Below are positions 50,401 through 60,485 of a stretch of 64,000 nucleotides of DNA, piece after piece. The DNA comes from Anas platyrhynchos (Eukaryota > Chordata > Aves > Anseriformes > Anatidae), in contig NC_092611.1 of the NCBI RefSeq assembly GCF_047663525.1, positions 4,563,001-4,627,000 of the forward strand, given 5' to 3'. Every line of letters begins with the position of its first letter. Within the stretch, counting starts at the first letter, position 1. A program made the translations under genes and the position numbers. A model generated the notes under the pieces. That model was not told the origin of the DNA and made no database searches. It saw only the letters and a list, made by a program, of their open reading frames with translations.

Positions 50401-51470
50401 TCCCCTGCAGCCTTTGCCCAGGGACTTTTGGCTCCTACAGAGCAAGCAAGGGTGGGGACGGAGCGCAGGTCCCCAGCCCACCGCCAGCAGTCCCTGCCTG
50501 TCCCTGCCCCACCAGGCTCCGGGGTGGGAGGGGGCCACCCCTTGCTGGCTCCAGACCCCCCGAGGACCCCGGGGTGCAGCACCGGGTGGGGGGCACACGG
50601 GCTCCCCGCCGTGCTGGGCTCCCCTCCGTGCCTTGGCAGCAACAGGGGGGCGAGTGGGAGCGGGACATGGCACGGGTGGGGACACCGGGGAGCGATGAGG
50701 GGCTGGGGGGGGGGACAGAGGGATGGGGACAGGAGGGAAGGGGAGGTGGTGGGGATGGAGAAGGGAAGGGTCACAGCGGGATGGGGCCGGGGATGGGGCG
50801 GGGGGCCAGCTCCAGCCCTTACCTCCACGTCCTCCCCGTAGAAGCGCACCATGGAGGCGTCGGCCACCAGCAGCGTCTCCACGTAGCGCGCCTCGGACAC
50901 GAAGCGCCGGGGCCTCCGGAGCGGCTCCGCGGGGCCGGCGGCTGCCGGGGGCCGGGGCCGGGCCGCCGTCGGGGCGGCCGTCGGGGCGGCGCGGCGCTGG
51001 AGGCGGTGCAAGCGGCGCCAGGGAGGGCCGGGAGCGGGCGTCCCGAGCGGCAGCAGCTCGTAGGCCGCCCCGTCGAGCAGGAAGGCGGCGCGGAGCCCGG
51101 CGGCCGGCCCGCAGCGGCTGAGCGCGGCGGGGGCATCGGGGCGCCCCTCGACGGTGCCCGAGTAGAAGCAGCCCCGGCGGGGCGAGGCGCGGCCCGGCGG
51201 CCTCCGACCTCCTCCCAGGCGCTGCAGGCGGAGGCGAGGGGCGAGGAAGGAGGCGTCGGGCCGGAGGCGAAGCACCACGGCTCGCCCGAAGGCGGCCAGC
51301 CGCAGCGCCAGCTGCCCCGACGGGGCGGGCAGGCGGGCGGGCAGCACCGGCTGAGCCTCCCGGGCCGGCGGAGGCTGAGCCTCGCGGGGCGGCGGAGGCA
51401 GCGCCCAGGCGTGGCACAGCAGCAGCAGGTGGAGCGGGGCCCGGCCGGCCAGCAGCGCCCGCCGCCCCAT
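37692..51470 (-). CDS. ADAMTS8: ADAMTS8, secreted zinc metalloprotease with thrombospondin repeats (complete, 9 coding exons)
   Basis: Nine exons join in frame into 917 residues: 50823-51470, 43060-43299, 42746-42878, 42170-42337, 41693-41991, 41028-41211, 40654-40826, 40368-40543 and 37692-38424. In order these encode a signal peptide (about 1-24), prodomain, furin site RRPRR at 185-189, and a catalytic domain with zinc motif [12 protein letters not shown] at 338-349 (His 338, 342, 348; Glu 339). There follow the disintegrin-like region, a central TSR (about 501-556), the Cys-rich region, the spacer, and TSRs at about 810-861 and 864-917. The protein is extracellular. The family cleaves aggrecan and versican, and ADAMTS8 is reported as anti-angiogenic. 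As I recall, human ADAMTS8 has 889 residues and lacks the last TSR. Several phrases ([40 protein letters not shown]) match ADAMTS8 rather than ADAMTS1 or 15. It lies head to head with ADAMTS15. Confidence 0.96.
38425..40367 (-). other. ADAMTS8: ADAMTS8 intron 8
   Basis: 1.9 kb with no recognised repeat or gene. The other introns between exons 2 and 8 are mostly 100-500 bases. Confidence 0.8.
40368..40543 (-). CDS. ADAMTS8: ADAMTS8 exon 8: Cys-rich region and start of spacer
   Basis: 176 nt, [12 protein letters not shown] to KISGSLNRS. It has the family CGVCGG motif, and leaves in phase 2 with the last codon split (AA, then G of exon 9). Confidence 0.95.
40654..40826 (-). CDS. ADAMTS8: ADAMTS8 exon 7: Cys-rich region
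   Basis: 173 nt, [12 protein letters not shown] to FKVFEAK. Includes an NFT glycosylation sequon. Acceptor CCAG, donor GTAAGG. Confidence 0.95.
41028..41211 (-). CDS. ADAMTS8: ADAMTS8 exon 6: central thrombospondin repeat
   Basis: 184 nt. It holds a TSR with the [17 protein letters not shown] core and six cysteines. Acceptor TTGCAG, donor GTAAGC. Confidence 0.95.
41693..41991 (-). CDS. ADAMTS8: ADAMTS8 exon 5: disintegrin-like region
   Basis: 299 nt, residues 397-496, starting at DCLLDAP. It is Cys-rich, with the conserved [20 protein letters not shown]. Acceptor TTCCAG, donor GTACTG. Confidence 0.95.
42170..42337 (-). CDS. ADAMTS8: ADAMTS8 exon 4: second half of the zinc motif, Met turn
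   Basis: 168 nt, from [13 protein letters not shown] to FLDGGHG. It supplies the second and third zinc histidines and the HHMMAPLF Met-turn region. Acceptor CCCCAG, donor GTAAGA. Confidence 0.95.
42746..42878 (-). CDS. ADAMTS8: ADAMTS8 exon 3: catalytic domain, first half of the zinc motif
   Basis: 133 nt, from [18 protein letters not shown] to AHELG. The intron splits the Gly codon of the zinc motif (phase 1). Acceptor CTGATAG, donor GTAATG. Confidence 0.95.
43060..43299 (-). CDS. ADAMTS8: ADAMTS8 exon 2: catalytic domain
   Basis: 80 codons, residues 217-296, phase 0 at both ends. It begins [18 protein letters not shown] and ends DTAILLTRQ. The donor is GTCTGC, weaker than the others, but the join to exon 3 gives the expected text. 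Confidence 0.94.
43300..50822 (-). other. ADAMTS8: ADAMTS8 intron 1, 7.5 kb
   Basis: The largest intron of the gene. It contains T-runs at 46047-46061 and 46315-46332, an AT-rich island at about 48.18-48.34 kb, and G-rich DNA at 50.64-50.82 kb beside the exon 1 donor. Reading frames here overlap on both strands and show no domain. Confidence 0.75.
50823..51470 (-). CDS. ADAMTS8: ADAMTS8 exon 1: signal peptide, prodomain, start of catalytic domain
   Basis: 216 codons, phase 0 at the donor (GAG before GTAAGG). The ATG at 51470 has G at -3 and G at +4 and is followed by a leucine-rich signal peptide ([10 protein letters not shown]). The frame stays open upstream through the A/T tracts, but that part precedes the TATA box. 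The prodomain has only two cysteines (101 and 120), is very rich in Arg, Ala and Pro, and carries a small APTAAPTAA repeat before the furin site. Confidence 0.94.
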
Positions 51471-51545
51471 GGCCCGGCCCCGCCGGGCTCCCGCTGCCCG
51501 GCCCCGCGACGGCTGCTCCGCGGCGGCTGCGGAGCCCGCTGTATT
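50860..51545 (-). promoter_or_regulatory. ADAMTS8: CpG island over ADAMTS8 exon 1
   Basis: Very high GC and CpG through exon 1 up to the TATA box, falling sharply upstream. Confidence 0.8.
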
Positions 51546-51549
51546 TATA
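51542..51549 (-). promoter_or_regulatory. ADAMTS8: ADAMTS8 TATA box
   Basis: TATAAATA on the minus strand, 79 bases 5' of the ATG. A start 25-30 bases downstream would leave a 5' UTR of about 45-50 bases. Confidence 0.7.
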
Positions 51550-51656
51550 CTTTCTCCCCCCGGCTTTGACATAAGAGGTTTATTTTTGATCTCTCGCTGT
51601 TCCCCGCTCCCCTCCCCTGCCAGCCAGAGGCTGGGGGAGGAGGAGAAGTGAAAGAG

Positions 51657-51716
51657 AAAAAAAAAAAAAAAAAAAAAAAAAGAAGAAGAAGCAGAAAAAA
51701 AAAAAAAAAAAAAAAA
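51657..51716. repeat. Two A-tracts upstream of the ADAMTS8 promoter
   Basis: 25 A (51657-51681), a GAAGAAGAAGCAG spacer, then 22 A (51695-51716). On the ADAMTS8 strand these are T-tracts ending 108 bases before the TATA box. Confidence 0.95.
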
Positions 51717-53135
51717 GCACTTTTGGATGGGGTTTGAGGCCAATCAGGCGCCGGGAGCCCCGCCTGCCTCCAAGTGTCAACTCCAGCCTGTTACTCTCCC
51801 AGCGTTAACCCCTTCGGCCCAGCCGCTGCCCGCCCGCAGCCGGGGCCTGATCCTGCTCGCCCCAGCAGCAGGGGGTGCAGGGTCCTGTCCCCGCTGGGCT
51901 CTTGCAGCCGCTTCTTCCCCCGCCACGGGGCAAATTGCCCCCGAGGGGTGCCAGAGGTGGCCACGTCCTCCCCCCGGTTTTCCTGGGGGTCCCTTCGATT
52001 GCTCCTCTGGACAGGGCTGGAAAGCACCAGGGCTTTGCTATGGGGAGCGCCTGCAAGGCAGGAGGTGCCCCGGGGCGTTTGGCTCCGTGGTTCCTGCATC
52101 TTTTACTTTGCCAGGGACAGAGGATTTTGGGCCCCAGGGAAAGCTGCGGCAGTGACAAACGCAGGAGGTTTTCCATGCCCTGAACAGCTGGGGCCACATG
52201 GGGTTTGCTCAGGCTGGAATAAAGCAATGGGCTCCAGGGGCTAAATCAGACTTCTGGGAAATACCTACAAGAATAAAATAATGCAGCCAGCTCCCGCTGT
52301 GCATTTTGGGGTCAGGGGGAAGTGTGACTTCGTTAAACACCTGGATGTCCCCCTTTCGGATCCATTTTGTCTCCCCATCCATATTTCCCTGCTGTCAGTG
52401 GAAATCCTACAGGTCTCAGCCCACAAAACCCGGTGGCCACTGCCACGAGTACGGAGGTGGCAAGCGTCGGGAGATGGGCAGAAGCACGCTGTCCCTGGCT
52501 GGGAACCTGCTTAGCACCAGGAACAACCCGGCTGTAATGGAGCAAGGGAAACTGCTCCTTATAGATTACTCCTTCTTTCCTCTTTAGCCCTCCTTCCCCA
52601 TTAGTTCATGAGATTCCTGGCTTTTGGAGCATGCTTGGTACAGCACGGAGATATCCTGGGATGGTGGCAGGTCCCATCCTGCTCCCTGTCCTGATTTCCT
52701 AAACCTTCTATGGGGCGTAGCACACACTCAGAGCTGGGTTTGTGCCTTAACCATGCAGTGGATACAAGCCCAAGGATCAGCTCTTTGAAATTGTGGGCTT
52801 TTTACCCCCTTAGCCTGATCCTAAAAAGACTTGAAATGGTGAAGCAGCATTTGGCACCTTGGGATTCCTGCTTCCCTGTAGCTGGGAAATCAGAGTCCCA
52901 GCCACAGCTGGGCAGCGGGGTGTAGGGTGAAGGCGCACCCTTTACAGAGGATGTATTTACATCTGCCTTTCTATTCTTACCTCCACTTAAAAGCCACATC
53001 CCTACCTATATAGTAAACACAGCAGTGGCTCTAAATAGCAGCGCTACCCCGGGGCCAAGGCTCTGATTACTTCTTGTCTTTTTAAAGTGCGGTTTTCTGT
53101 GACTGTAGGAGGAGAGGGGAGGAAATAAGAAGTAA

Positions 53136-53170
<35 letters not shown>

Positions 53171-56100
53171 AAGCAACCCCAGGCACGGTGTGGTTCGGTC
53201 TGGGACATCTCTCCAGGGCTGCGTATCAAATGTGCTCCCTCAACACCCGGCCTTGGCTGCTCTCCCCCGGCCGCCCGGCTGCAGCTGGAGGGGCTTTTTC
53301 ATAGTTCACATTTGCATTTGAAAATCGGCAGGAAAGCACAAATCGGGGCTAGCAGCCAAAAGTGAGCCTCAATTCTGTCTCCTCTAGCCCCAAAGCCCGC
53401 TGAAGGAGCCTGCGCAGGCACGCGGCTCCGAGGCAGAGGGGTGCCCCTGCGCTGAACTAGGACAGGTAAGGCTGCAGGCGATGCAGGGCACGTCTCTCCA
53501 ACAGGATGCAATTTATTCCCGGCTTTCCGCTCCCCTTGCCGCATCTTTGATCTTGGAGGACATGCCTGCCTCTTAGCTTTAAGGCACCGCTGGTTTTCAT
53601 TAGCGGCTCTCGCTGCAAACAGTAGCTGGAATTTCTCGTGGCCGATACAAGCCTCGCCGGGCTCGTTACGAGCGAGCTCGAAGGCACTCTCTGAGACAGT
53701 GAACCCACACCTGGCTGCCCCGCCACGGCTCCTCCAGGCAGAGGATGAGCACCCCCCAAGGCTTTTTTTTTGGGTTCCTGCAGCTTAACCCCTCGCAGGA
53801 CCCCTCCACGCTGCCGACAAACCTCTCCTGCCATGGCTTTCCTTTTTGTGGGGCTGCCTGAGCATGCGAAAGCCATTAAGCACGTAGTCACCGTGATTTA
53901 AAGCCCCTTTTGATCAGACAGCTTGCAGACTTCTCCCCCTCTCCGTGTCCCCAGCTCTGCCAGGCTGTCCCCTCCCCGGGGCTCCTGCCACCGGGCACCC
54001 ATCTCCGGGGGAATTTCGCCTGCCGGGACGAGGCCCGCGTTGCCTTTAGGGCGAACATTTGGGAGAAAAACCCCGGTAGGAACAAAGCAGCTCCTCTCCC
54101 AAAACCTTGCCGCTAGATGTCAGTGCTGCCCTGCGCTGAGGCTTCTGTCCCCCCCCCGGGACAGACTGCGGCAGCAAGGAGGGGGTGAGGGGGCCACAGA
54201 TAGCCCCAAACCAGCCATGGGTTTTCCTACACCCCATCCCTTGGTAATACCTCGAACCAAGAGGATTTTTTGCTGATGGGGGAGATGAGCTGGGCATCAT
54301 CCTGGGTGCCAGCAGCACCTGGTGTGCTCATCTCCTCCGCCACAAACCCAGGGCAGAGGTATTTAATCCTTCTCTGCCAGTGAGACAAATCCCAGAAGCC
54401 AGGAGCAAAAGCTCTCCCAGAATTTACGAGCATTTCTCTTTCTGGTCAAAACAAGCAATTTCTTTAGTTTTGCTCTCAAAACGAGCAGGTTGGAAGAAAT
54501 GTCGCTCATAAAAATTCATCTGAGCTTTAAATCAGGGCCCTGGGTCCTGCCCAGCTGCCTTTGGTAGAGATGTCCCAGCTGCAAGGGTTGGACGCTGAGG
54601 GTGAGGGAAAGGGCTGCAGCCTGGTGCTGGGCTTGGCTGTGCATGAGAAGGGGAGGTTGGGAGTGAGAAGCATGTGAATTAGGAGCAAAATCGATCACCC
54701 CGGGTGAAATCCCTGCACTGAGCACAGCCGCGAGAGGGCTCCCGTGGCTTACAAGTGCTGGTCAGTCTGCGTTTGGTGCCTCAGCCTCCTCACTCCCACC
54801 TAAAGAAGCTGTTTTTACCTTCCCCTCAGTGCAGCATCTGCTCTGGGGAAAGCCATAATTCCTACTGGGTGCCTTAAACGTAGGAAAATCCGATCTAAAG
54901 GTCCAGATGGAAAGGGCAGGGACAGCCGGGCTGCCTCCTCCAAAACCTCTCGGTGCTGCAGACCCAGCATCACCTGGGGACCCCGAGAGCAAAGGGCCGT
55001 GGTGGTGGCCCGGGGACTTAATTTCAAAGGCTGCAGGCTCAGATTGATGAGGTGCTTACATTTGTCTTCCCTATTTTTAATTACATTTTGATTTTTAATG
55101 CCACGCATTGCATTAAATTACATTTAATGCCTCGACTGCCAGAGTAAGAAAGTGGCAGCAGAGGGCAGCCTTGCCACGGGGTGGTTTTGGAGCCCCATTT
55201 GCCGGCAGGTGTGGCGGGATGTGCTGTCAGGGAAGCAGGATTAGGGATTTCCAAAAGGGTAACCCCTCTCTCCAGCATTGCAGCCTCTTGCCAGGCTTCT
55301 CACCCGAGGTTTGAGGCTTACAAGGTGTCCTGAGAGCAGCGCATCGGTGAGAGGCTTCTCCAAGGATCACTCCATCTCCAGCCTTAGCGCTAAAAAAATA
55401 TGGCAAATTGTACCAAAAATGCTCTCCTCAAAGCACATAGGAACCCCCCCCCTCCTCCCTATCCCACCCTCGCATGGTTTATGGGCTGACGAAAATGAAT
55501 GAGCCTCATAATGGTTTGCCTGAGTGATGAGCATCCTCAGCAGCTGGATTGTGCATCGCCGTCGCCCCACGTTTATTCCAGATGTGCATAATTCTGACAA
55601 ACTTTGGGGCTTGCCCAGATCTCCTTAGTTTTGCAAGCCTGGTGTGTTTAGGCATATTTGCTTTATATATTTATGCCACTAATGTAGCATAAAATTAATT
55701 AATAAAGGTCTGGCCCCATTTCGGGCAGGCGTGTACAATACCGAGCTGTGCAGTCCTGGCTCATAAACCTTCAGGCTGGGCTGTAGGGCCCATCAGGTGT
55801 GTGCACGGATGATAATAAGTGTGTCACACTGGTTTGGGGGATACGTGGGACCAGCTTTTGTCTCCTCCAAATTTCCATTGACTGTTTCAGAGCATCCTGG
55901 AAAAAAATGGTTTTCTCACGGCTGTCTTTCTTTAAAGAGGAGAGATCCTTAAAGAGGAGGGGGTGAGCACTGAGGGGAGGTTTGGGTGCTTGCTAGAGGT
56001 AGGAGCTATCACCAAGTAGAGACCTGTGAAATCAGGCAAAATCAAACTTTTTGATTTTTTCTACATACATTGGTATTCCCCCTAATTCCCCTATTATTTC

Positions 56101-59100
56101 AGGAAGCCCTGCTGGATGCCAGAGGTGACATTGTGTGTCTGGACCATGCAGGAGGACAGCAGAAATGAGTGTCCCGCTCCAGGAGCAGGGGGCAGCAGGA
56201 GGGCAGAGGTAGGAGCAGGTAGGTTTTCTTTTTGTCATCCTGCACCTACACCTTGTAAGGGACATCCAAAGCATTATGGACATAGGGAAGGAAAAAGGAA
56301 AATGGGGATGCAGGAGGAGAAGAGAGCTGGGAAAACCCCAGCTGGCTCTGCAAGAAGAGGTGCAGCACCTGGGGTGCCTCGGGGTGGCTGAGATGTGCCG
56401 GGCAGGATGGCGTGGCCCTGCAGGGTGGAAGCAAAGCTCTCTGCGTGCAATGCTGCTCTGCTTGAGGATGTCCCAAGCACAGATCCTCTCTGCTCGTGGG
56501 ACAGGAAAAGAGCTGTTCTCATCCCCATTTTGCAGCATGGGAAACCCAAGCAGAGCATCCTACCTGTCCCAGCCACTGTTACCCACGCCAGGCTGAATCC
56601 AGTTAAATTCATTGTCTTCCTGGACCAAGGATGGGGCTGGTTCTAGGTGTCAAAGACCTCCACGTGCTCAAGTTTCTTGCGTCTCTCTCCCTCAATGACC
56701 CTATCTAGACACAGCTAGATTTTGTCCAAGCCTTTCTTTCCTGGAAAGCCGCCTAACAACACGCTTTGACTCATCTTCAGTCCCTGGAGAGGATCCTCCT
56801 TCCTGCCCATGTGGTGGGGAGTTGGGAGAGCACAGCCTGAACTTTTGGGTGAGAGCCCAGGCCGCCGATCTGCCAACCTTTCAGCCGAAGACAAGTGAAC
56901 TGCTCGCAACGCCAGCTTTCCCTGGCTACAACCTTTCCACTCTATCTTTGGCGTGGAGCTCTCGGCCCATCTATTTTAAACTATTTCTTTTATGAACTGG
57001 AACATCCAGGGGATACGTGAGGGTTTTTGCTCGCCTTTTCTTTCTAGCTTCTCACACTTGGCATTGCGACGATGATGAAAAAGTAATGAAAGAAAATAAC
57101 TTGTTGGTGCTTGCTGGTGCTCGAGGAGAAGAGAGGAAGGTGGGAAGGAGCGCTCAGACTGCTGACCAGCTCACACCAGAACAGGGTGGGCTGTGGGTTA
57201 GGTCTGGAGGAGGTGGGATTTACCTTAAAGTGGGCTCTAGGCAAAAACCAAAGAGCTGAATTTCAGGTATTTGCATCTCACTGCCAGTAGCTGTTCTGTG
57301 AGGTCGAAAGGCATCTTCCATCTCCATTCCTTCATTACCAGGCACTCTCTTTAGGACATCTCTATCCAGCCCATTTCCTTTAAATCCAGGCAAACATCAA
57401 AGGGTGAAAAGCAGCCAGATGCAGCCAGAAACATCTGACTCACAGTGAGCCCAAGTTGTTATCTCGGGCAGGCAGCTCTGCAGAACCCCAAAGAGCCCCA
57501 GCATCCATACTGCTGCTGGGGTGCCCACACTGTCCTGCTCCTCTGGACATCAAGGAGTGCCCTGCGTGCTCCTCCCAGCCCAATGCTCTCTGTCCTGGCT
57601 GGTTTCTGTAATCTGCCCCTCTGTGTTGGCAGGAGACACAACAGAGATGTTCCCCCCGACCACCCTGGTTAAAGGGATGTGTCTTACAGATAGCAGCGCC
57701 CCAAGCAGACACCACAATTGCTCAGGGGTTTTGTCCATGTCTTCTCTAGTCGCAGGGACTGGGGAAATCATGCCATGCCCTTGAGATAAGGGAAAAAAAA
57801 ATAATAATGCCTCCCCTCTTGTCTGGAGCGCACTGAGATGTGCCAGCTGCCAGTAAAGGATGAGCCCTGAGAGCTATAGGCAGCATGTCATATACAGTCA
57901 ACAGCTTTCCAGCTCATCGAAGGCAGAAAAATGAAGGCAGCTTCATTTTGGCTTCACCTTGGCTTGCAGACAAAGCTCTGACTGTGGGTAGGTGATTTCC
58001 TGGTGATCAGAGGATGAGCAAGGGCAGGGCGGGCTGTGAGACAGCAGCAGGCTGAGCTGCATCACTTCACTTCGACCCCAAAAACACTGGTACAGTGCTA
58101 ACGTCATGGGCAGAGCTGAAAGCCAGAGTCTCAGGGGATGGAGTGGGTCCCGGCTCAGGCAGATCCAAAACACTCACATTTTCTGCCTGCTTTCCCCATC
58201 AGGAGCAGTCAGATGTTCTCCAGGCTGGAGATAAAGCCCTGCCAGTTTGCTTTGACTCATCCTCTCTTGCTGGAGAAGATCTGCCCGATGCAGCAGTGAT
58301 TAACCCTGGCTTGATGGCCATGGGGCTGCGGTACCTGCAGCCAAGGTGCTCTCATGGTGCACATGGGGATATTTTTGCTCCCCTTTCCATCTGCTCCTCA
58401 CCGGTATCCCTATGGGGCAGAGACCCCTGAGCTCCTGGCTCCACGTGCCAGGTCTGTGCTGGGTTTTTTTCCCCAGCGCTGGGCACCAGCCCCTGCTGGA
58501 GATAGTGAAACCCCTGCTGCCCTCCCATTGCGTGTGAAGGGAAGGAGAATTTACTGTCCTTAAACACGAGGCCACAAAGAGCAAACAGAGCAGAGGCGGA
58601 GACAAGAGGAAACACGCCAGCATCCCCGTCCCACGCAGGATCCAGGCACGGCTTCAGAAATCAGCTCCTGAGATGTCCCCGGGAGCAGTGCGCTCAGCCC
58701 AGAGCAGGATGGTGCTGTGAGGGGCACCGCCAGGACCACATGCCACCAGGGATGCTGCTCCTGTCCCCTGCCCTGCAGGGATAAACTCATCCCGACGGAT
58801 GGAGCAGTGCTGCAGGAAGGAAGGCTCCCTCCTGGCACCTGGAGATGCCCCAGATCATGTCCAGGCCTTTTCCCCTTCCACCTCCACTCACTGTGCTGCC
58901 AGTTTTATCTCCGTGGCCCTCTCAACATCCCCGGACACGTTGCATGTTGGCCAGCAGACAAAATCCCTGATTCACCAAGCACAGCCTGCGGATTTTTGGG
59001 TCACAAGTTCAGCTACACAATGAAGCACAGCCCGGTGACAAACCACTGCATGGGGAAGGGCTGACACCGAGGTGAGGCTGTGGGCTCTGTGTCTCAAGCA

Positions 59101-60165
59101 GCAGCCTTGGTTTATGTTCCAGATATACACACATTTTCAGGCTGTGCTTACAGCCTTTGCTGGGGCTTGAAATCACATCAAAACCAGAGCATTTGCAAAA
59201 GGGCCTTAATTCAGCATTAAACCAGGCTGCTGGAACAGTGTGTGGGCTGTGAGGATGTGTGTGACTTGGGTGCCCGATGGCAGCTCGGGAGTGCTGCTGA
59301 GATGTCTGTGCTTCTCTGGGCACAAAACCAGCTTTAATGGGAACGAGAGAGGGAGACCCTCCTGGGCACCTCCCCGTGCAGCTTGTCCCAATGTCAGCGT
59401 GCCCATCGCCATCAGGAAGTGTGGTCCCTGGCCGCAATCACTGAGACCTCTTCAGCTCTCTTCTTTTAGCTCTCCTGCTCTAAAAATCCCAAACGTGATG
59501 AGATTTTTCTAGCATCAGCAGCCCCAGCACCCTTCCCACCCTCAAATCATGGTGTGTTTGGTGGGCATGAAGAAACCCCTCCCTTCCCTTACTGTCCTTA
59601 CAGTGCACCTTGAGGTCTCAGGGGAGCGGACAACTTTGGTCCCAACTCACACCGAGTGCGTGAGCTCTTCCTTTGGGAGTTCTGGGGGTGTGGGGAGGCA
59701 GAGCTTGGCCTGACAAGTGGGAATTGTCCCTTTGCCCCCTGGTTGGAGCCCCGGGGAGGGGCTGGGGCAGGGCAGTGAGGGATGGGCCATGCCCAAAGCT
59801 GCTCCCCTGGAGCCCCCTGGTCTGCAGACACAAGCTGGAGTTGTGCTGGGCTGGAGGGCGCATGGAGGGACACAGCCCCGGGCACAGTGCAGGGCTCGGT
59901 CTGAAAATCAGATTAATGAAGCCAAACCCCCTACAGTGACCAGCACAGCCTCCGTCCTGCCGAACACAGCCTGTCCCGAGCAGAGCATCCCCCAATTCTC
60001 CCCCCAGCCCTCCTCCTCTCCACTCCCCAACTTTGTTCCCCCTTCCCCGGGGGAATTTTTTTTTGGGGGGGGGGGGGTCTCATCCTCCCCCTCCTCCTCG
60101 GAGCCGAACCTGCGGGAGCATCCCGCGGGCTGCAGTGCCAGGAGCGGGGCTGGCAGCGCCGGCTT
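51717..60165. other. Intergenic DNA between the divergent ADAMTS8 and ADAMTS15 promoters
   Basis: No gene was recognised. It holds a 30-A tract (53139-53168), AT-rich spots near 55.08 and 55.67 kb that could be regulatory, and otherwise unique sequence. The reading frames present lack domains and splice context. Confidence 0.6.
53139..53168. repeat. A-homopolymer of 30
   Basis: Thirty uninterrupted A on the plus strand. It could be the tail of an old retrocopy, but no parent is recognisable to its left. Confidence 0.95.
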
Positions 60166-60310
60166 CGCTTTTTAATTTTTTATTTATTTTATTTTTTTTT
60201 TTTCTCCCCTCCCCTTCTCTGCTCTCCCGGCCCCGCTCCGCTTCTCCCGGCCCCGGAGTGGCTGCGGCGGGGCCAAGCCGCGCCCCGCTCCCCCCGGGAG
60301 CAAAGCCGTG

Positions 60311-60317
60311 TATAAAA
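60311..60317 (+). promoter_or_regulatory. ADAMTS15: ADAMTS15 TATA box
   Basis: TATAAAA 175 bases before the ATG. The expected transcription start is near 60340, giving a 5' UTR of about 145 bases. Confidence 0.7.
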
Positions 60318-60470
60318 ACCCTGCGCCCCACAAGGCAGGTAGCGGCGGGGCAGGCGGCTCGCACTCCGCTCCCTCCGGCCTCCGCCGAGTTTTGGGAAGA
60401 GGAGGAGGAGGAGGGAGGGAGGAAGAAAAAGACAGAAGAAGAGGGGGGCTCCTGCTTTCTCGCCCCCCCC

Positions 60471-60476
60471 ATGTGA
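60471..60476 (+). promoter_or_regulatory. ADAMTS15: Start-stop upstream ORF (ATGTGA) in the ADAMTS15 leader
   Basis: An ATG directly followed by TGA, ending nine bases before the main ATG. Its context is weak (C at -3), whereas the main start has A at -3. Such elements can slow scanning ribosomes. Confidence 0.6.
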
Positions 60477-60485
60477 GCCGGGACG

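Noticed and set aside
49602-51569. 655-codon plus-strand frame opposite ADAMTS8 exon 1
   Set aside because: It is antisense shadow of a very GC-rich exon and intron. No domain, no homologue recognised, composition dominated by Gly/Arg/Pro.
50034-51743. 569-codon minus-strand frame as the full ADAMTS8 N-terminus
   Set aside because: The upstream part translates A/T tracts that precede the TATA box, and the downstream part runs through the splice donor at 50822 into intron. Only 50823-51470 is coding.
53044-53229. Processed retrocopy ending in the 30-A tract
   Set aside because: No recognisable parent coding or RNA sequence precedes the A-tract, and no flanking target duplication was evident.
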